In this document: piece after piece, positions 59,500-64,000 of the stretch
Layout of the letters: each line of letters opens with the position of its first letter
Numbering within the stretch: position 1 is the first letter of the stretch
Assembly (NCBI RefSeq): GCF_958979055.1
Contig: NC_084887.1
Coordinates: 39,063,120 to 39,127,119, forward strand
DNA: 64,000 nucleotides
Reading direction: 5' to 3'
From: Alnus glutinosa
Taxonomy: Eukaryota > Streptophyta > Magnoliopsida > Fagales > Betulaceae
Made by a program: the position numbers and the translations under genes
Notes under the pieces: generated by a model
What the model was told of the DNA's origin: nothing
The model's input: only the letters and a program-made list of their open reading frames with translations
Database searches by the model: none

Positions 59500-59830
59500 T
59501 TGGGCTAGGAAAGCGGCTATTGAGCAGGACAAGCTATTAAAGGGAGGTTCAGATGAAATCCTAAGTTTGGAAGGTATTGGTTCTAGTGGTTTTGTCCATG
59601 TCAATATAACAACAACAGTATTCTTCGTTGTGATTGCTTCATGTTCCCTGGCTATGCTTTACAATCAGATGAAATCCTAAGTTTGGAAGGTATTGGTTCT
59701 AGTGGTTTTGTCCATGTCAATATAACAACAACAGTATTCTTCGTTGTGATTGCTTCATGTTCCCTGGCTATGCTTTACAAACTTCTGTCGACATGGTTTA
59801 TTAAGCTTTGTGATAGCTTTGTTATCACAT
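59500..59830 (+). pseudogene. Captured signal-peptide-peptidase-like (SPPL2-type) fragment, internally duplicated
   Basis: [20 protein letters not shown] then [20 protein letters not shown] and [11 protein letters not shown] match the region before and within the first transmembrane helices of plant SPPL2-type intramembrane proteases (family form [11 protein letters not shown]..., FVVIASCFLVMLYKL, WFIELLVVLFC). A 116-bp segment (59549-59664) is repeated at 59665-59780, which shifts the frame. The catalytic YD and GxGD helices are absent. Confidence 0.8.
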
Positions 59831-59847
59831 TGCAGACCACACACCCA

Positions 59848-60066
59848 AGTGGAGCAGCCTGTGATATCTTTAGCTCTTCAACCAGTTTCCAAAGATTCAG
59901 GAGGACAGTTTTCGAAGGCTTTGACTCGTTTCCAGAGAGAAGTTCCTACTATCCGAATTGGGTTGGATGCTGAGAGTGACCAAACAATAAATTCTGGGTT
60001 AGGAGAGCTGCATTTGGACATATATGTTGAGTGGATTAGGAGAGAGTACAAGGTTGATGCAACTGT
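59848..60066 (+). pseudogene. Captured mitochondrial elongation factor G fragment
   Basis: [60 protein letters not shown] and REYKVDATV match domain III and the start of domain IV of mitochondrial EF-G (consensus [36 protein letters not shown]...[21 protein letters not shown]). The GTPase domain is absent. It follows the SPPL piece with no spacer recognisable as an intron. Confidence 0.9.
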
Positions 60067-60223
60067 ACAGACAAATGAGATGGGTGGAAAAGATGGTCAA
60101 TTTGGTAAGAAGTTTGGAAGAGTTTCCGTTCTTGCGGGTTACCTTCGAATGGAGCTGTGTATGTTCAACCATGTTCTTAAAAATACAAGAAGAATCACGC
60201 GAGAACCACATCACGTGACAACG

Positions 60224-60618
60224 GAGCAGCTTGGGCAGGTGAGTGAGAACAGCACTGGAAAAAAGGTCTGGGAAGCTGTACAGATTGAACACGTGTTGAG
60301 AAGAGCAGCTTGGGCAGGTGAGTGAGAACAGCACTGGAAAAAAGGTCTGGGAAGCTGTACAGATTGAACACGTGTTGAGAAGAGCAGCTTGGGCAGGTAA
60401 GTGAGAACAGCACTGGAAAAAAGGTCTGGGAAGCTGTACAGATTGAACACGTGTTGAGAAGAGCAGCTTGGGCAGGTGAGTGAGAACAGCACTGGAAAAA
60501 AGGTCTGGGAAGCTGTACAGATTGAACACGTGTTGAGAAGAGCAGCTTGGGCAGGTAAGTGAGAACAGCACTGGAAAAAAGGTCTGGGAAGCTGTACAGA
60601 TTGAACACGTGTTGAGAA
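60224..60618. repeat. 79-bp x 5 tandem array with G-box and splice-donor-like motif in every unit
   Basis: Units start at 60224, 60303, 60382, 60461 and 60540. Each has GGGCAGGTGAGTGAG (units 1, 2, 4) or GGGCAGGTAAGTGAG (units 3, 5), and AACACGTGTT (G-box CACGTG at unit position 67-72). Apart from the G/A change the units look identical, and units 2-3 and 4-5 form a 158-bp dimer repeat. 79 is not a multiple of three, so each unit is read in a new frame; long open frames on both strands here are by-products. Confidence 0.95.
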
Positions 60619-61070
60619 GAAGAAGTAAGGTTGCTTATTTCATGTTTACTGCAGTGGGTCACGTGTCCTGTTGGTCTGATTTGGGTTACATGTGTGTCCC
60701 TATCACCTTGAATATGTCAAAAGCTTATTTGTCCTTTATTAGGGGTGATTTTGGAGGCTACCTAAGATGTACAATAGCATCCTTTATTATGGGCAAGAAG
60801 AAATCGTGGGAAAAGGAATGCTTTCAGAAAAATGTTGTCTCCTGTGAAAATAATGATGCTGAACAAGGGACATTACATGTCTTTGGGCCTGACATGTCTA
60901 CAAAATCTGCTGGGTTTCCTCTCATCTTTAAGAAATTAAAGGGTCTTGTGCTAGTTTTATTACGAGAATTACAGTGTGCAGAAAAGATCATACATGCAAT
61001 ATTGGAGATATGTGGCAGATTGCGACTGCCAAGGGATTTAATTACAAATTTTAATTTTCTGACCTTATAG
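60619..61070 (+). other. Coding-like sequence of unknown origin inside the Pack-MULE
   Basis: A 153-codon open frame overlaps the last repeat and continues to 61070 (FTAVGHVSCWSDLGYMCVPI, then WEKECFQKN, then FPLIFKKLKGLVLVLLRELQ). It begins at TTG and I recognise no domain. It could be a fourth captured fragment. Confidence 0.35.
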
Positions 61071-61088
61071 GCAAGGTCTTCTGAAAAA

Positions 61089-61279
61089 TGGGAGTTAGGA
61101 AATGATTTGTGGGGCAACAAACCATCTCCCACCACTCTCTTTTTGATTTTTTTAATAAAAAAAAAATCAAAAGATGTCATTTGATGATCATATCAAATGA
61201 CATATTTTGATTTTTTTATTAAAAAATTAGTAAAAGGGTAATTGGGACTGTCCCCCATGTATCATCTCGCATGGGAGTT
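61089..61279. mobile_element. hAT-like MITE, copy B, nested in the Pack-MULE
   Basis: The element at 61097-61271 has imperfect TIRs (AGGAAATGATTTGTGGGG and the complement of CCCCCATGTATCATCTCGCA) and a perfect 8-bp TSD TGGGAGTT (61089-61096, 61272-61279). It shares termini and AT-rich palindromic core with 15078-15254. Confidence 0.75.
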
Positions 61280-61988
61280 TGCTATGAGCCTTATTATTAG
61301 GGGCGTGGCAGAAGACGTGTGGGGTGGCTTTGTGTGGAAGACATGCGTGGAAGTGGGATTCTTGAAGGAACGTGGTTGAAGCTAGCTAGGAGTGCAAGAC
61401 AGCAGTTGACTTAGTGGTTTAAGTGTGCTTCAACTCTAGAATAGTTAGTGGGTCCATGTTTCTATGTTAGTAAGTGGGTCAGTTATGTTAGTAGTAGGTT
61501 AGTTAATTGTACGCATTTCATTAGTGAGTTAATAGCTTAATTATTGGGTAGTTATCTTGTAGTATGGGTTTAGTGGGTAGTTGTTTATTTTTTGTTTATT
61601 TTAGCTTGTCTTTGTATTTACATTTAGCTTTGATTATTAACGAGGGTAACCAGAAAATTATCCAAGGTTCATCTCTTACCGTGTGTTTGATTGAAAGGAC
61701 TCATCTCTTAACCGTGTGTTAGAGTGAGAGGAGGAATTGACCGCTTAAAGTGTCAAATTGTTATTTTTCATTGTCATTTATCATCATGTCAATTACAATT
61801 TATTTCTCAGAATTTTAGGCTCATAACAGGCTTTCGACCGGAGGTGGGAGGGAGGGGGAAGATGGAGGAGCGCGGGAGAGAAGATGAGGGGGAAAAAATT
61901 TTGGGAAATGAAAAATATTCAAAAAGATAAATGATGCATCAGTTTTGTATTTTTTATTTTTTTACAAAACAAAAAAAAGAAAGTAAAA
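61280..61988. other. Right-hand interior of the Pack-MULE
   Basis: TAGT/GGTTAGT-rich and G/T-rich sequence with no recognised coding content. It includes a near-duplicate phrase 'catctcttac-cgtgtgtt' at 61670 and 61704. Confidence 0.4.
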
Positions 61989-62051
61989 ACCTGCCACGTA
62001 GGACAAGAGTTGGATGAGGGTCTAACCCTCGTCCTCCGTATAGACGAGCTC
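61989..62051 (-). repeat. Right TIR of the Pack-MULE
   Basis: 63 bp, complementary to the left TIR with eight mismatches. Confidence 0.92.
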
Positions 62052-62060
62052 GTTAACAAT

Positions 62061-62824
62061 TGGTCCTCTCCATATCCGAGCGTGAATGTTTTTTGTTCTA
62101 TGTAATTAGTTGTAATTTTATTTCTTTACCCTTAAAGACGTAGAATGGATTATCTTTATAATTGTTTCTTGTTTTGTCATCCACATGAAGAACAATTCAA
62201 AGCCATAATCTCATTATTTGGATGCTTAATTGAGCAAATTGTTACGTTATGTGAGTTTGTAATTTGTGATTTGATTGCAAATTTTATTTTGCTGTAAAAA
62301 TGCTTTTACCTGATTTTGATTTCAGTTTCAATTTGTTTGGATAAGATTTCTGATTGAATTTATTTTTTTTTGGATGAATTTGTTTGTTTTGATTTGATTG
62401 CCAACATGGCTCTAAATTTTCTTGGTTAGTCTTGTTTTTTAGTGCAACTTTTGGTGTTGAGTTGAATGTGGGGTTGTAAGTTTGTAAATTGCCATTTGTT
62501 TTGGTTTATTAGTTGCCAATATGGTTCTATGTTGTATACATTTTCTTGGTTCCTCTTGTTCATGACTTTAGTGTGTAAAGAGACAGTTGTTTTTGGTTCA
62601 ACTTTTGGTTTTAAGTTGAATTGAGGATCTGGGGGTTTGTGCTTGTAGATTACAATTGTTTTGTACGTTTACAATGGTAAACAAAAGGAGTTAGAATTTT
62701 AATGGAAGATGGGTTTCAATGAAAAGAAACCATGAGCCATGAGCCAATTAATACCATTGGCCGATTGCATGTAGATTTGATGTACTTTTGCAAGAATATA
62801 GAGGCATTCCCACCATCTAAAGAA
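62061..62824. other. Spacer between the two gene-carrying elements
   Basis: T/G-rich with repeated TTGGTT/TTTGATT words; no gene or element end recognised. It resembles a plant intron or LINE 3' UTR in composition. Confidence 0.4.
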
Positions 62825-63048
62825 GGGATCCGGCTACTGTGCGATACTAAAAAGTACCGCACAATCTGCTGTAATTTTGGGAACGGCTGGGATACAGCCG
62901 TTCAAAAAAAATTGCCAAACAAGAAATGTATATGGTACGTGCCACACATGGATACAGCCAGCCTGTTTTTTTTTTGGGGAAACGTTCAGCCACTTTGTGG
63001 TTTTTTGTCTTTTTGCTTTAACTCCGTGACCTCACCTTCGTTAGCCAG

Positions 63049-63088
<40 letters not shown>

Positions 63089-64000
63089 TTCATTCAGCTA
63101 CCGGGAAACCAAACAAAAATAGCCAAACAAACGTCTCTTTGCTTATGGTACGCGGGAAACCAAAAGTACTGAAACAGTGAAACGTCTCATTTTACACTGC
63201 AATTCTGGTCATGGAAGATGAATTAAGCTTCTGACCTCTGGTTTGTTTGACCTCCAAAATCAAATGCACTCTCAAGACCAAGATCGACCATCCTCTTGTT
63301 TAATTTGATTGAAGGCAGAGTCATTTTCACTGGCAAAGTCTAGCTGGGGTATTGTTTGTGCTAAAGTTGAAGAGTTGGTTGATGACATGATCACTCCCTG
63401 GAAATGGTGATCTTGGTGTTGTTGAAAGCCCGGGAACGGGAGAGGGTCTCGGAGGAGAAACTCATTCCAATTGAAGGAAGAAGATGGCAGAATTTACGCT
63501 TGAGATGATTGTGTAACGTTAGAAGAAGATGATGAACAGGATGAAGAGGTAGCTTCACTAAAGAATTGTGGCTGGATGGTCTCAAATTGGTTAATGACAT
63601 GAAACTGAGACGGGAAGTAGTCCCATGAGGCAATGTTTTCATTCGAGATGCTGTCATAAACTTGCTCTGCCATAGGCCTTCTGATCATCGTGTCAGGATT
63701 TGGAAATGATCCTATGAGGAGGACTGAAGAGGGTTCTACTAGTTTGGACATTGCTGTGTAGTTTATGTTTTTATTGAGAGATCCATGGCTTCCAGTACTG
63801 TTTTGGAGGCCACTAAAGTTTCCATAATCAGAAAGGATCTGTGAATGAAAGAGAGAGAAAAAGAAAAAGAAAAGGACAAAAAGTTTTTGTTTAACGGACG
63901 TCACGGTGTTAAAAACAAATAATAAAAAAAAAACAAAAACGGTTGGCTCTTTGGAACGGCTGTATCCCAGCCGTTCCCAAAATTACAGCAGATTGTGCGG
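62825..64000. mobile_element. TIR element with captured gene fragment, truncated by the window edge
   Basis: CCGCACAATCTGCTGTAATT through CAGCCGTTC (62857-62903, 47 bp) has a perfect inverted copy at 63954-64000. The left arm probably starts further out, near GGGATCCGGCTACTGTGCG at about 62825; the right counterpart would lie beyond the window. The identical arms indicate recent activity. Between them lie CT-rich DNA (63051-63090) and a MYB-like exon on the minus strand. Superfamily is undetermined without the TSD; a Mutator-like element is my first guess. Confidence 0.75.
63230..63838 (-). pseudogene. Captured transcription-factor exon, probably R2R3-MYB C-terminal region
   Basis: On the minus strand a polypyrimidine tract and TTCACAG acceptor (intron end at 63839) precede an exon reading ILSDYGNFSGLQNSTGSHGS, then SWDYFPSQFHVINQFETIQP, QFFSEATSSSCSSSSSNVTQ, and after an in-frame TAA, SFNWNEFLLRDPLPFPGFQQ, HQDHHFQGV, MSSTNSS. 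The style matches C-terminal activation regions of R2R3-MYBs of the MYB86/MYB61 kind, but no MYB repeat is present, so the family is uncertain. The retained intron edge shows DNA-level capture. The in-frame stop makes it non-functional as a continuation. Confidence 0.55.

Larger units (their letters stand above)
57658..62060. mobile_element. Pack-MULE: Mutator-type element carrying several host-gene fragments
   Basis: Left TIR 57667-57729 and right TIR 61989-62051 are both 63 bp and match at 55 of 63 positions (start GAGCTTGTCTATACGGAGGA against GAGCTCGTCTATACGGAGGA). Flanks GTTAGCAAT (57658-57666) and GTTAACAAT (62052-62060) are a 9-bp TSD with one mismatch, the Mutator signature. The element spans 4385 bp and has no transposase. 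Cargo in order: a GC-rich segment, a probable LINE 3' end, importin-alpha, an SPPL protease, mitochondrial EF-G, a 79-bp x 5 array, unidentified coding-like DNA and a hAT MITE (61097-61271). TIR divergence and nested insertions suggest middle age. Confidence 0.92.

Noticed and set aside
59999-60662. Long minus-strand open frames with repeating [17 protein letters not shown]-type words
   Set aside because: They are by-products of the 79-bp tandem array read on the other strand; a period not divisible by three cycles all frames.
57667-62051. Helitron as the carrier of the gene fragments
   Set aside because: Matching 63-bp TIRs and a 9-bp flanking duplication fit Mutator; Helitrons lack TIRs and TSDs.

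Overview
The window is nuclear DNA of a flowering plant, almost certainly a woody or perennial eudicot. The genes have GT-AG introns and plant-specific families (AP2/ERF, HISN2, type III polyketide synthase, Ca2+-regulated ATP-Mg/Pi carrier). Intergenic DNA is AT-rich, with long (TA)n and poly(A)/poly(T) tracts and many transposon remnants. I cannot name the species from sequence alone.

Layout of host genes: a LEAFY PETIOLE-type ERF (975-1754, minus); a five-exon Nudix hydrolase of the NUDT12/13 type (9866-13625, minus); ribosomal protein eS27 (24346-24911, minus); a four-exon mitochondrial EF-hand carrier of the APC type (26884-29690, minus); a four-exon CCHC plus GRF zinc-finger protein (31075-34837, minus); the bifunctional histidine enzyme HISN2 (38056-41320, plus); a small secreted Cys-rich peptide gene (42203-42475, minus); and a divergent chalcone-synthase-like type III PKS (51905-53208, plus). 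They serve unrelated housekeeping, developmental and specialised roles and form no cluster.

The space between genes is dominated by mobile elements, several of which I could delimit by target-site duplications (TSDs). They are: a 5'-truncated LINE (6991-8025); an internally deleted LINE-type retroposon with a 15-bp TSD (36377-37509); a tRNA-Met-like retroposon with a 10-bp TSD (45575-45695); hAT-like MITEs with 8-10 bp flanking repeats (15078-15254, 61097-61271, 57195-57438); a PIF/Harbinger-like MITE (21419-22145); a long-TIR Mutator-like element with a 9-bp TSD (49319-50723); a solo LTR (42753-43290); and several fold-back hairpins.

The most striking content is three TIR transposons that carry pieces of host genes. 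The first is a 1215-bp hAT-type element (16533-17747) with a perfect 8-bp TSD and 18-bp TIRs, carrying an N-terminal fragment of a D6PK-family AGC kinase. The second is a 4385-bp Mutator-type element (57667-62051) with 63-bp TIRs and an 8/9-matched 9-bp TSD. It carries fragments of importin-alpha, a signal-peptide-peptidase-like protease and mitochondrial EF-G, plus a 79-bp x 5 tandem array in which every unit holds a G-box and a consensus splice donor. The third has a 47-bp perfect inverted repeat, runs off the right window edge (about 62825-64000+) and carries what looks like an R2R3-MYB C-terminal exon with its intron acceptor still attached. Gene-fragment capture by at least two, perhaps three, DNA-transposon lineages inside 64 kb is the main unusual feature.
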